Shown: piece by piece, positions 35,201 through 46,166 of the stretch
Numbering within the stretch: position 1 is the first letter of the stretch
Layout: the number at the start of each line of letters is the position of its first letter
Origin: Naematelia aurantialba
Taxonomy: Eukaryota; Basidiomycota; Tremellomycetes; Tremellales; Naemateliaceae
Direction: 5' to 3'
DNA length: 64,000 bases
Assembly (NCBI GenBank): GCA_021527695.1
Contig: JAKFAO010000006.1
Span: 1,116,001-1,180,000, forward strand
The notes under the pieces: generated by a model
The model's database searches: none
What the model was told of the DNA's origin: nothing
The model's input: the letters and a program-made list of their open reading frames with translations, nothing else
Position numbers and translations under genes: made by a program

Positions 35201-36201
35201 GATGTAACTTATGATATTTTGATCCTTAGGGAAGAAGTCAGACTCCCTCCCCAAGGTGCAACTTATATACCTTGTGGGTGTCTCATCCCGCGAGGTATCC
35301 GAGCCCTTCTAGAGACGTCTCTAGAGCAGAGCTCTAGAGACTGTTTCTAGAGACAGCTCTTGAGACTCTCACGGGACACCTCTTGAGACTCTTCTAGAGA
35401 GTCTCTCCGATACGTCTCTCCGATAACTCCGATATGTCTCTATAAGGGTTATGACCGGGTCATAACAACTTGCGACTATACACGGCATACCATCAGCAAG
35501 ATTGGGCCGATTTGTTACCCTTGGCAGAGTTTGCATATAATAATACACCACACTCGTCGACAACTGTGTCACCCTTCTTTGCCAACAAAGGGTATAATCC
35601 ACGTGCAGACTTTACGCCAGCCGACTCGAGTGTTATTGCGCCTACTGCAGTGGTATACTCTGCAAAATTAGAGGAGCTCCATAGCTTCCTTCGAACCGAA
35701 CTCGAAAAGGCAAACGAAACAGCTGCGACACACTTTAACCGTAAACGAAGCAACATCCCACAGTACAATGTTGGCGATAAAGTATGGTTGTCATCTCAAT
35801 TCATCAAGACAACGCGTCCTGCAAAGAAACTGGATCACCGGTTCTTAGGACCCTTCAAGATCTCAGCAAAATTATCCACACATGCGTACCGCCTGGAGTT
35901 ACCAGCAAACATGCGAATACATAATGTATTCCATGTACAACTCTTGGAACCATATGTCGATAACAAAATACCATCTCGTATTCAACCTCCTCCACCACCA
36001 ATCGAAATAGAAGGAGAAGAGGAATACGAAGTCGAAGCGATACTCGACACAAAACTTGACAAGCGTTACGCTTCACCAAGACGCTACCTTGTTAAATGGC
36101 TCGGATACAACGAGACTACTTGGCAGAGTGCAGAGGACTTAGTGCACTCCATCGACCTACTCAACGACTTCAACCAACGACATGGCATCACAGACAAGTA
36201 G
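32245..36201 (+). pseudogene. pol: pol polyprotein (PR-RT-RNaseH-IN-chromodomain), interrupted by a solo LTR
   Basis: Frame after the -1 site. The protease has LVDSGATNNFLDKGF. Reverse transcriptase runs from about 32990 to 33520 with [20 protein letters not shown] and the catalytic YLDDILVFS. RNase H begins LETDASDYALAGIL (about 33810). The integrase has an HHCC-type zinc motif ending in DLCC, then IVSDRGSEFTSRFW and HPETDGQTERVNQ. At 35001 the frame runs into a 466-bp solo LTR and stops at 35071. After the LTR and one duplicate ACTTG are removed, EQYL joins RLYTAYHQQDWADLLPLAEF in the same frame. The C-terminus holds a chromodomain (YEVEAILDTKLD to YLVKWLGYNETTWQSAEDL) and ends at 36201. 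Confidence 0.93.
35002..35467. repeat. Solo LTR family A inserted in pol (466 bp)
   Basis: Starts TGTTACGACCCGTCC and ends GGTCATAACA, flanked by ACTTG (34997-35001 and 35468-35472). It splits the integrase region after the DDE-type core. It contains the same 18-bp palindrome as the other copy (35308-35325). Near-identity to the copy at 30045 implies both inserted recently. Confidence 0.95.
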
Positions 36202-36511
36202 AGCAACTACTTTCAAACTACTACAAGTCAAAAGATTCCTTGGCTGCCTGGACAGCGCTCTCCTCTGGAATGTTGGGCGACTCCTGGTGGGACACCATGC
36301 CTTGAACACCATAGGCATCCACATCAAGATGGAACGCAGTGTCATTGTCGTTGTTGTTGGTGTTGACATCGAGGTAATCACCAACATCCAACCCATTCTC
36401 TTCTCTAGGGAATCACCCACAAAACTGGGGCATGTAGCCCACTTTCAATAATGGATGACCACAACAATCACGGAAGGGACACCAGAATGGCTCTTTTTAT
36501 TCGCCCTTCCC

Positions 36512-36520
36512 AGGGGGGGA
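36512..36520 (+). promoter_or_regulatory. Polypurine tract
   Basis: AGGGGGGGA sits 3 bp before the 3' LTR start, the usual place for plus-strand DNA priming in LTR retrotransposons. Confidence 0.75.
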
Positions 36521-36523
36521 TAC

Positions 36524-37071
36524 TGTCATGACCCGGTCCGGATTGTCATGACCCACACCGTGGTTTGGCCCATCGTGGAAAAGCTCATAGTAGCAAACCG
36601 TGGAAAGTATTATCGTGGGAAAGCTCATAGTAGCAAATAGTGGAAAGTCTTATCGTGGAAGTACTTATCGTGGTTGAACCATGCGTGGAAGAGCCACAAT
36701 GAGCGTGGAAGAGCCATGATGCCAGAGGTATAAAAGGATGCGCATTTTGTAGTTTGTAGTTCTCCAGTCTTTTATTTATCTCACATTCTTCTTCTCTCAC
36801 ATTCTTTCCTCACATTCTTCTCTCACATTCTTTCCTCACATTCTTCCCTCACATTCTTTTGACACTGTCTTTACTCTTGCCTCACATTCTTCCCTCACAC
36901 TCATCTCGCACTCCTGGTCGACGCTACCTCGTCAACCAGGCTGGTCACCGCTTGCTGTCCGACCAATCCACAAGCTTCACGGTCTACACCCGTCAGACGT
37001 AGGCCAAGCTTAGTAAACCTTTGCGGTCCATCCTGTCTCAAGCCATCACTACTTGGGACAGGTTCGTGACA
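36524..37071 (+). repeat. 3' LTR of the chromovirus (family B, 548 bp)
   Basis: Begins TGTCATGACCCGGTCCGG and ends GGACAGGTTCGTGACA, matching the reassembled 5' LTR apart from repeat copy number and a few substitutions. It has two 39-bp units and a longer TCACATTCTTC-type tract (36780-36900). A TATAAAAGG box lies at about 36730. Confidence 0.93.
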
Positions 37072-37354
37072 ATGAGCGTGGAAGAGCCACGATGCCAGAG
37101 GTATAAAAGGATGTGCATTTTGTAGTTTGTAGTTCTCCAGTCTTTTATTTATCTCACATTCTTCCCTCACGTTCTTCTCACACTCATCTCGCACTCCTGG
37201 TCGACGCTACCTCGTCAACCAGGCTGGTCACCGCTTGTCGTCCAACCAATCCACAAGCTTCACGGTCTACACCCGTCAGACGTAGGCCAAGCTTAGTAAA
37301 CCTTTGCGGTCCATCCTGTCTCAAGCCATCACTACTTGGGACAGGTTCGTGACA
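37072..37354 (+). repeat. Truncated tandem copy of LTR B
   Basis: Starts inside the LTR at ATGAGCGTGGAAGAGCCACG and runs through TATA box and CT-rich tract to the same GGTTCGTGACA end. It lies directly after the 3' LTR in the same orientation, so the 3' half of the LTR is present twice in tandem. Confidence 0.88.
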
Positions 37355-38969
37355 AGTTGCATCAGTATCCGGTGCTAGTTTGACTAATCTGAAGTTTGGT
37401 TAGTTGATTGGTACAAGCACAGATAGAGAAGAAGAACGAGCACGTACGCTGTAGCTTGTGAGAGTTGTACAGTTTTTATTCCTATAAGCTTCAAAAAGTA
37501 TCAGCGATGGGAACACTCTGGAACCAATATGAGAGCAGACTCATAAAGGGTGCACTCGAGTGGTGGCAAGTAGTTGTGATGTACGTCGTCCGATTCATGA
37601 TCTCCCACTTCAGTCGACAATACATTTACTACCAGCCAATGACAGCGGTGTCCAATGGATATTTGCCTACGTGAACGCTCCGTGCGGAGCCAGAAAGTTT
37701 CCCGTATTCCGTTTACGTGGGCTTCGTGGTGGAATCTAACTGACCGTGAAGAGTCTGCGCAGTTCTGACGAGCGATCAGAAGTCTTGACTCGTAAAGTCA
37801 TGCTGCTGATCATTCTAGGACACGCCGGACGTCCAAGGTCTTCCGATTCTTCACTGCGAAGCTGCTGTGATATTATCGAAAGGAGCGCATTTGAGTACGC
37901 CTCTGGATAGGCCATCGGAAAGCAACCCTTGAAGGCTCTGAAGGACGTCTGGAGAAGCTGACAGTATGGAATTGGACCAGGGGTGGAGGGCACAACATTT
38001 CGTTGTTTCCCAGGCATAGATAGGTTGGGGAGAGCTGGTGTATCTGAATGTGGTCGACGTATCATGGACCGTCTTCCACGAAGAATTCTGAGCCCCGTCA
38101 TGTAGGACTGAGTTAGATGATGGGAGAGAAACAACTACCAGACTTAGTGTTCGAAGGGCAACCTGGCGGGGCTCGGCAAGTGCTTCCTTTTGGTCATGAC
38201 TATTGTGGCCGTCTTCCGTAGTTTCTATTGCCTCAGTCGGCTGGACTTGCGTTGATTACTCATACGTGCCAGATTGACCAGCGTGAGACACCGTTCGCAG
38301 GAGCCGATGGGGGTGACGAACAGTTCACTTACACGATCCAAGTCCGTCGAGAACGCTGCGGTGGTGGGAGGGTGGCCGGTGCAAGTGGTTGAGAACACTG
38401 GCAAGGAGTCCGTCTAGATGGCTCGATCCTCAGCTTGGTGCCGTCAAAGTATCCACGCAGAACAGCATATCCCAGATCGGGTTTGCACAAATCCCCAGAG
38501 TCCATCGTGCTTCGCTCGGCAAGGCACGCTCATCAGGGTGACAAAACTAAACGCGCCAGTATCACCGCGCAGAAGTAATTCAAGAGCTACAATGTGGACC
38601 ACCGAGGAGCGAAGCAATAAGATGGCACAACCCTTGCTGTTGGTCCGCTCGGAACAGATCAACGGCAGATACTGGAGCCAGCTCGAGTCAGAGAAAAGAA
38701 TGGCGAGGGTTAACAGCGACACGCGCTGGCTTCTCAGTGTTGCTGCACTACGCAATTTTCTATGACTGGTTCGCGCCTCGTTACAGCGCCTGGAGGAGTC
38801 TGCACCGAGCTGCCGTCAGGCTCAGGGTGTTGTGCATCTCCGGATAATGAGCGGATATCTATTTATGTGCGGCGTGGGTTCAGATCAAAGCGTATTATGC
38901 GAGGTAGAGATTCATTTCAACCGGAGTCACACAAAAGGGTAAAAAGGCTGACGTGAATGCGGGAGGGAA
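37355..38969. other. Gene-poor stretch without a supported gene
   Basis: About 1.6 kb between the retroelement island and the ARF gene. The longest open frames are 132 codons on the minus strand (37736-38134) and 115 codons on the plus strand (38418-38765). Neither shows a domain I recognise or convincing introns extending it. A second minus-strand frame overlaps the first without an ATG. It may be decayed sequence or untranslated regions. Confidence 0.5.
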
Positions 38970-39797
<828 letters not shown>

Positions 39798-40359
39798 GAT
39801 GGAGCAAGAGACTAGAAGGAGTTTTTGGAAGAGTTAAGGAGACTTGTGATAGAGAAGCTGTCGAGTGGATGAGAATGAGGTCAAACGACCAAGATTTGGA
39901 GGAGCGAAGGTCAATGACAAGGCCGGGGTGGGCAAAGCAACGCGCCTGGGAACGCTCTCCACCTCGGAGAAAAGTGGATGTAATAACGCCGATATGTGGC
40001 ACAATCTTTGAGCCACCACGTGGCGGTGACTCCCGCCTGCTCTCAGTTACTGTCGACGCACGTGCAAGAAGGGGAGACGTCTCGGCCAAAAAGCATGCAC
40101 ACCTCCCCCCTTGCAGTCGTTATTTCCATCCAGGCAAATAACTCAGCATCCGACACAGGAAGAGCGGTCAATGTCATCCAGTTACAATGAGGTGAGACAA
40201 CCTTCTATAAAGACATGGTGCTTCAGCCGGCTGAAATCCCTAGCGGACAACTTTGAGATCCAACGGTGACTCGAGCGGCCAAGCCGAAGCGTCCGGCATG
40301 AGAAAGGGATGGAAGCAGCTTGCCGACGCTTTTTATCATCCGTGAATACCTTTTGGGGG
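39798..40359. promoter_or_regulatory. Divergent ARF / VTC1-like promoter with two CACGTG sites
   Basis: 562 bp between two divergent starts. It holds CCACGTGG (40016-40023) and GCACGTGC (40058-40065), both with the CACGTG core bound by Pho4-type bHLH factors, about 300-340 bp upstream of the VTC1-like ATG. No gene is seen inside. Confidence 0.45.
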
Positions 40360-41072
40360 ATGACGTCTCTGACCTACAGTTTCTCCTCTGGTGCTCTGCA
40401 AGGTCTCCCTGCTCGGGGCGAGGGAATGAGAGTCAAGAGCAAGCGCGCCGATCGGATCCCTGACGAGTGAGTCCCCCCGCTCGACTGTTGAATGATGAAT
40501 AGTGGCGTTCAATACTACCATGCGGTGGACGATTCCAGTATCCGGCTTCGAGTGCCTCGTAGGTAACTAGCACTGAAAAGCTGATCTCCGCAGACAAAAA
40601 ACCGACTGCAGTGAAAGTCGAGCCCAAGGTGTGGTTCGCAAATGAACGTACGCACAATGCCTACCTTTCATTAGGAGTCATGGTGTCGACCATTGCCTCT
40701 GGGCTGCTCTTTGGAGCCAAAGATTCACTGGCAAGATGGTTTGCTCTTGCCTATGCCCTCATGTGAGCCACCTAAGATAGGAGACGCGTTGACAGCAGAT
40801 CTGCGGGCATTCTCGTCTACGGCCTTGCCGTCTTCCAGCGTCGTCTTACAATGATATCCGCGAGGGACCCAGGAAGTTTTGGTGCGTGTGATCAGGAGAC
40901 AATACTGACGAAAGATCACTTTTGGGGCCCAATGATCATCTGTGTCGCGTTGTTCGTCGCAATCCTGGCGAATTCTATCCTCCGCTTCATAGAGGCAAAG
41001 GAGCATAGTGGAGTACATCCACTTTCACTCCGTGCAGCCTGGCAAACAGCGGGCTTGAAAGGCAGACCTTAA
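40360..41072 (+). CDS. VTC1-like (DUF202-domain) vacuolar transporter chaperone subunit
   Basis: Membrane protein with the VTC/DUF202 fold. VTC complexes make and translocate inorganic polyphosphate into vacuoles. VEPKVWFANERTHNAYLSLG is the signature that in Vtc proteins reads V-x-P-K-x-F-F-A-N-E-R-T. Three hydrophobic segments follow (GVMVSTIASGLLFGA, LIS-AGILVYGLAVF, IICVALFVAILANSILRF), as in VTC1. A 34-nt intron and a short GT-AG intron near 40890 are removed. The N-terminus starting at 40360 (MTSLTYSFSSGALQG) is longer than in budding-yeast Vtc1 and depends on two introns inferred from frame. There is no SPX or catalytic tunnel domain. Confidence 0.75.
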
Positions 41073-41131
41073 AATGAATGGCTCATTTCTCGATCATGCA
41101 TTGTCATGATATAAGATAGCTGGTACAACTT

Positions 41132-42059
41132 TTATGCCGAGCCGTTGGTTTTATACGCCTATGCGCATCAGCGATCATGCCGGCATAGGTGAGCTCACCG
41201 CCATCTCGGCGTCCAGCTCGTCCGCTGTTTTCTTCGCTGGGCGAGGGGGTCGCGTCCGAGGAGCACTTCGACCGCGTCTGGCGGGAGCACCTCGAGATGA
41301 AGGTGCAGGAGCAACTCGCGATGCGAGGGGAACCATCTGAGTGGGATCCAGAGCAAGTTCGACTTTCATCGGTCGCTCTGATAGGAGGGAATGAGTGACG
41401 GCAAGTCAGTTGAACGTTCGATTTTTGACGCGGACCAGAGCAACGGATATTCTAGAGCGCGTCATGCAACGCGCTTTCGCAAACCATCTTGGCGTCGCAA
41501 TGGCCCAATATAGAAAAACAAAGACACTAACGATTGTCGATCATCCTGTTGTTATCTGTTGGTCAGCAATATGCATCGTTGGCGCGCTCACACGCTGCAT
41601 AGGCCTTGTTGCCATCTCCCTTGTTCCTAAACAAGATGGTTGCATTACCGGTGCTCTTGCCGTTTGCAGTATAGGTGAGTTGAACAGATTTTGTGGGTCC
41701 AACAGTCGACTGCATGAGGTCCTAGGTGTGAGCTTAGCTTCGTTTAGAGCCGCTCACTCTAACAGCAGCCTCGGTGACATCTGTAGGAAGATTGCTGATG
41801 ATGATCTTCGAAGCCTCCGCTGCGATTGGCTTGGCAGCCGAGGGAGTAGCAATGACTTTTGGGACAGCAGTAGCATATCGCGCACGAGCCGAGGTCGAAG
41901 TGGCGCCTGCACCACCACTGCCTCGGGTGCCCCGTCCTCCACGACCTCCACGACGTCCCTTGGGCTTGGCCGCAATCATCTTGGAGCGTAAGCTCGCAGC
42001 CAGAAAAGAGCTGGATGACAAACCTCGTCAAGTGGTTTATCGATGTCCATGGCCGACAT
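41132..42059 (-). CDS. YRA1: mRNA export adaptor YRA1/ALYREF type
   Basis: RNA-binding adaptor that links Sub2/UAP56 and TREX to the export receptor. The start at 42057-42059 gives MSAMDIDKPLDEMIAAKPKG after a 44-nt intron; the LDEMI block resembles the N-terminal UAP56-binding motif. An RGG-rich segment follows (GRRGGRGGRGTRGSGGAG). The RRM begins KIIISNLPTDVTEAAVR and continues through several small exons. A basic RG/PA tail leads to LDAEMAAYKTNGSA, the C-terminal UAP56-binding motif, completed by a final intron, with the stop at 41132-41134. It converges with the VTC1-like gene, 59 bp between stops. Confidence 0.85.
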
Positions 42060-42294
42060 GCTGACGAGGAAGGATGGTAGCAAACTGACAGAGGGTGAAG
42101 ATGAGGAATACAGGACGAAGGGCAATCAGGGGAGACGATGAGCCCCGGCTGCCAGGAGCTTTCGGCATTTGGTGAATGTGGCGGTAGATCAAAGGCGCGC
42201 TGTGGGGGCTCCAGCGCGTTCCGGACGTTTGATCACCTTCACTGCCTCGCTCGCGGCAGTCTCGTTACATCGGCGGCGCGTCCTCATACTTCAC

Positions 42295-44124
42295 ATGGAT
42301 GGATCACAAGTCCCCCAGTCAACCGATTCGACAGCGGAAGCTGATGCGCTTGCCACTCCGGCGTCACGGGCTCGCCCGATGATCCCTACGGCACCCCCTC
42401 CAAATCCGCCCGGGCTCACGCAAGGCTCTCCAGCTTGCACACCTTCCAGAACCGACATTGCGGAATTTGACCCCCTCGCAACACCACCCGCACACAATGC
42501 TGGTGAATCATCGCTCAGTGGTGTGGCGAGAGCTCGCACAGAGGTCCCAATGAGTACTGAACCCACTGAGGTTCCGTTCAATTTTGCCGGTTTCCTAAAA
42601 GATCTCAGAGCGAAGAGCGCCGAGCCCATCGCCAAGTATCTGAAAAGGTCAGTGCTGAATATGCAATTGCTGAAAAAGGGACAGCTTTCTGTCCAATTTT
42701 TCCAAGAAGCCATTCACGGTCAACGAGCAGATCAAATTAATTCACGACTTCCTGGACGTATGTTGTATGCCCAGGTCGCGCTGACCATAGTTCATATCCG
42801 GCAAAATGAGAACGGTGGAGCCGTGGCAGTCTCAGTCTGCTGGAGAGTTGGAGAATGCATTAGAAGCTATGGAGAAACTGGTCATGAACCGCCTATACAA
42901 CTAGTTCGCTCCAAAGCCAAGCGAGCTGACATTCAGTACCTTCACCCCACAGCTTGTCCCTTCACAACCAATAACGACTGATGATCTGGAGCGAGATGCT
43001 GTTTTTGCGCAGCGAGTCCGGCTGTTTGGGTGGATTCGCGAACGGCACCTTGATGTGCCAGAGGGAGAGGCGAGTCAGGGATTCCTGGGGTTTGCTGAGC
43101 AAGGTTTGCTTTATTAATGCAAGAGTGAACTGACGTGTAGAGTTGCTCAAGATCAACCATTACAAGGCACCTCGCGATAAGATGATTTGCATCTTAAATT
43201 GCTGCAAAGTGATCTTTGGTGGGTATTCTCTAGGAGTATGACTAAATGCAGGTCTGATTCGGCATGCTCATGGCGCGGAAGCGGCTTCTGCGGACACTTT
43301 TGTGCCTATCCTTATCTTTGTGGTCCTTCAGGCAAATCCCGAAAACCTATTGTCAAATATCGAGTGAGTTAAAGAAAGATTTACGCCAACATGCAGGTAC
43401 ATCAACAGATTTCGAAGTACATCAAAGCTGCAGGGCGAAGCGGGTTACTATCTTTCCAGTTTGGCAAGTCTGACTATGGGTCAAATCTAATATTAATCAG
43501 AGCGGGGCCATCTCCTTCATCGAAACCATGGATTCTTCGAGTCTGAGCAACATTTCTCGAGCAGAATTCGAGCGAAATGTTGAAGATGCTATTCAATCGC
43601 TACCGCCGTCTCCTTCTGCCAGCAAGGGCCCAATACTGTCATCTGAAATTTCTCCATTCGCTGCTACAGCATCTGGGGAGGAGCCCGCACGGCCTCTGTC
43701 TTTTCCCTCACTGGATCACACCAGGCGATTCTTCCAACGAACTGGAACGCAGGTCTCAGACGTTGTCAGTCGTCCTCTGGGAGCTATCGGCAAGATTTTC
43801 GATGGTATACAGAAAGAAGCGACAGACCGGTTGCCCATCACACCTGGATCACCTTCACAGACGTTCGAGCAGCTTGGGATCGATGATTCGAGATACTCTG
43901 CTGGGAGCGACGACTTGGACAGCGGTGGCATTTCCGATGTACCAATTCCAGATTTTCAATCCACTTTGGAGCAATCGCAAGAGAGTTTCACCCAGACACG
44001 ACATGCCAATGTACAGACGTTGCATCAAATGTTTCCAGACCTGGACGAGGACATCGCTGAGGCCGTTCTAGAAGGATGCGGAGATGATTTAGGGTTAGCC
44101 ATTGATAAACTCTTAGAGATGTAA
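42295..44124 (+). CDS. VPS9: VPS9-domain Rab5 guanine exchange factor with C-terminal CUE domain
   Basis: Activates Rab5/Vps21-type GTPases in endosome fusion. Domain order fits yeast Vps9. The N-terminus is Pro/Ser-rich and leads to [20 protein letters not shown], the helical bundle. The VPS9 core has [40 protein letters not shown] and IEYINRFR, with a final segment [14 protein letters not shown] before [15 protein letters not shown]. The CUE domain at the end ([25 protein letters not shown]) binds ubiquitin. Small introns occur between about 42650 and 43510. An open frame extends upstream to 42169, but ATG 42295 is preferred. Confidence 0.88.
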
Positions 44125-44193
44125 TTATAGCAAGACTTGGTTGGCGGAACTGCGTGAGAGTGATTTCTATTCTATATTAGCTTTGCGTCCTGT

Positions 44194-45647
44194 TCAAAAA
44201 CCCACGTTGGGAAGGACAATACAGCTCCTAACGAGTGTTTCGGGAGCCAAGGTGACTTCCGTTGCTAGTAGCTATCAGTGCGGGATGGATGACGAACTCA
44301 CCTAACACCGTGACACTAATTTGGCCTTTGGCGTCCGTTTCAGGTTCGGGCGAGCCGTCCACTCTAGCCCACGAGCCGATATGGCAATCCATGCCAACAA
44401 TAGAGTTCAGAACGCAGGAATGCTGCTCGAGCACGGACCCCTCCATGATGATTGCATCTTTGACCCGAGCGCCCTTATCGATCCTGACACCAGGCCCAAT
44501 TGCAACATTTGGTCCGATTTTAGCTGTGGGGTCGATCGATGCTGTGGGGTGAATGAATGTAGGGGCAATTATGGACGTTGACGGTTTGGCAAGCAATTCG
44601 GGAGCAGTCTTGGCGAAGTTGTTCAGATAGAGCGAAGAAGCGGTGACAGCAGATCTATGGTAAGTTGTGCATAGTTGGGAAACTCACGCCGCAGTCTTCA
44701 TCTGCCTCCAGAACGCCTTTGTCTCGTAGACATACATCTTCTTGGCTGCCGCAAGCGGCACAATGACATCCTGTTCAAGACGAAGGATTTCGTCGGGCTT
44801 GACCAGAGGGTCCTCGCTACGAATGAGCCACGTATTGACAGATCACTAACGCTGCACGGGCCGTTTTATCGTCCATGGCTAGCTTGATCTCATCGAAGAG
44901 AGTTTTATCGAAAACTTGATGTTAGATAGATTACGAGCGAGACTCACGATAGACTCCTCCGTTGACCATGTTTGATATCCAACTATCCGGCTTTTCGACA
45001 TAGTGCACCATCTGCTGAGTTTCGGGATCGTGAACGATGCAACCGTACTGAGTCGCCACCTCCTTCTTCACCGTAACGCTGAGGATTGTACCAACACCTC
45101 GATGTTTCGAGTGCAACGTCATCATCTCGGCCAGAGGAAATGAGCAGGCGACATCAATATTGCATATGAAGATGTGTTGCGGCGTGGGAGCCCGAAGGAT
45201 CGAATCGCGGACTGATTAAGCTAGATTGCACGTGTGCTACTTACAGTGGTAGAGGCCGCCCGCTGTGCCGAGTGGGCGGTATTCTCGTAGATAACTACTT
45301 TTAGCGACGATAATGTGAAGCAACAAACCTGATGGTAATGTTCGGGAACTCTCGCTTGGCATCTTTGATGAATCCACTCATGACAGAGTCCTCGTAAAAA
45401 CCGATGATAATTATTTCCACCAGCCCGGACACTTGTGCTAGAGCTGCGAGTGGATGCCAGATCATGGGCTTGTAAAATGAGCGTTGTGCCTGCACGATGG
45501 CTTACCTTGCCTGCGATGGGAAGGAGAGGTTTAGGACCTGGAGATTCAGCCTTGCAATGGTTGTCACTCACAGTCCAAAGACAGAGGTCGCATGCGAGTT
45601 CCCTTGGAGGGTCCTCCTACGAGGATGACGCCCTTCGTGACGGCCAT
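44194..45647 (-). CDS. GDP-mannose pyrophosphorylase-like protein, GMPPA type
   Basis: Nucleotidyltransferase-like protein of the GMPPA branch, which in animals binds GDP-mannose and regulates the catalytic GMPPB. The start MAVTKGVILVGGPSKGTRMR replaces the catalytic G-G-x-G-T-R-L pattern with GGPSKGTR as in GMPPA. KPLLPIAGKPMIWHPL, EIIIIGFYEDSVM and YGCIVHDPETQQMVHYVEKP follow. The C-terminal left-handed beta helix has hexapeptide repeats (IHPTASIDPTAKIGPNVAIG, AIIMEGSVLEQHSCV). Splicing the last intron gives VTVLATEVTLAPETLV and the end NVGF at 44194-44196. It could also be named MPG1-like. Confidence 0.85.
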
Positions 45648-46166
45648 ATCTGATACGTTGGAGTGAGCCGAGGTTGCGGTTGTATTGGATTTGTTGGAGC
45701 GCAGAGAGGGACAGCAAGTGGGGAACGAACGTCAAGAGTCGACGGAGAGAGGGACGTGAGAATAAAATCCCAGTGGGAACAGCGAGCAAAGCAGGTTAGT
45801 GGAAACCGCTCTTGCCACGTGGGCATCTTCGCCGGATTCAGGAGTCACGGGAACTTGGGAAATAAATTGCTTCCGTCTCCACCCACTGGTGCTCCATCTC
45901 TATCTCTCTTCCTCTCTCCCTCTCTCTCTCTTTCTCTCCACATATTCAGCAGGATCTCTAGACTCAAGGCGCCTCGGCTCTTTAGTGTGAGCAACACAGC
46001 ACCACGGACAAGACTAAAGTCCGACTTGTCCTCTGGTACGTTCGGTTCGGACAGACCACCATGTGTGTCAATGACGTCGCCTGCAGTTGTTTACCAGACG
46101 CGAACGTCCGCTGTAGTTTGCTCGTTGATGCGTTCATACATACCTACATAACAGCTTCTACAAACG
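45648..46166. promoter_or_regulatory. Divergent promoter region, GMPPA-like / BOI-type genes
   Basis: 519 bp between divergent starts. It holds a CT-rich tract (about 45893-45942). No gene is seen; open frames across it are short and low in complexity. Confidence 0.5.
45893..45942. repeat. CT-rich microsatellite
   Basis: Interrupted (CT)n tract about 225-275 bp upstream of the BOI-type gene, on its coding strand. Confidence 0.88.

Larger units (their letters stand above)
30035..37071 (+). mobile_element. Ty3-type LTR retrotransposon (chromovirus), disrupted
   Basis: Full-length Ty3/Gypsy-like element: 5' LTR 30035-31055, primer-binding site 31058-31071, gag from 31095, pol to 36201, polypurine tract 36512-36520, 3' LTR 36524-37071. 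The domain order is protease, reverse transcriptase, RNase H, integrase and chromodomain, as in chromoviruses. Without two nested 466-bp solo LTRs (one in the 5' LTR, one in the integrase region) and their duplications it is about 6.1 kb. The copy cannot be autonomous as read: gag has a frame break and integrase is interrupted. The five bases next to the outer ends (CACGC and ATGAG) do not match, so no intact target duplication is seen. Confidence 0.93.

Noticed and set aside
34997..35472. A genuine pol terminator or intron at 35002-35467
   Set aside because: The segment is a solo LTR with TGTTA...TAACA ends and ACTTG duplications, also present at 30045-30510, and lacks splice sites at its edges.
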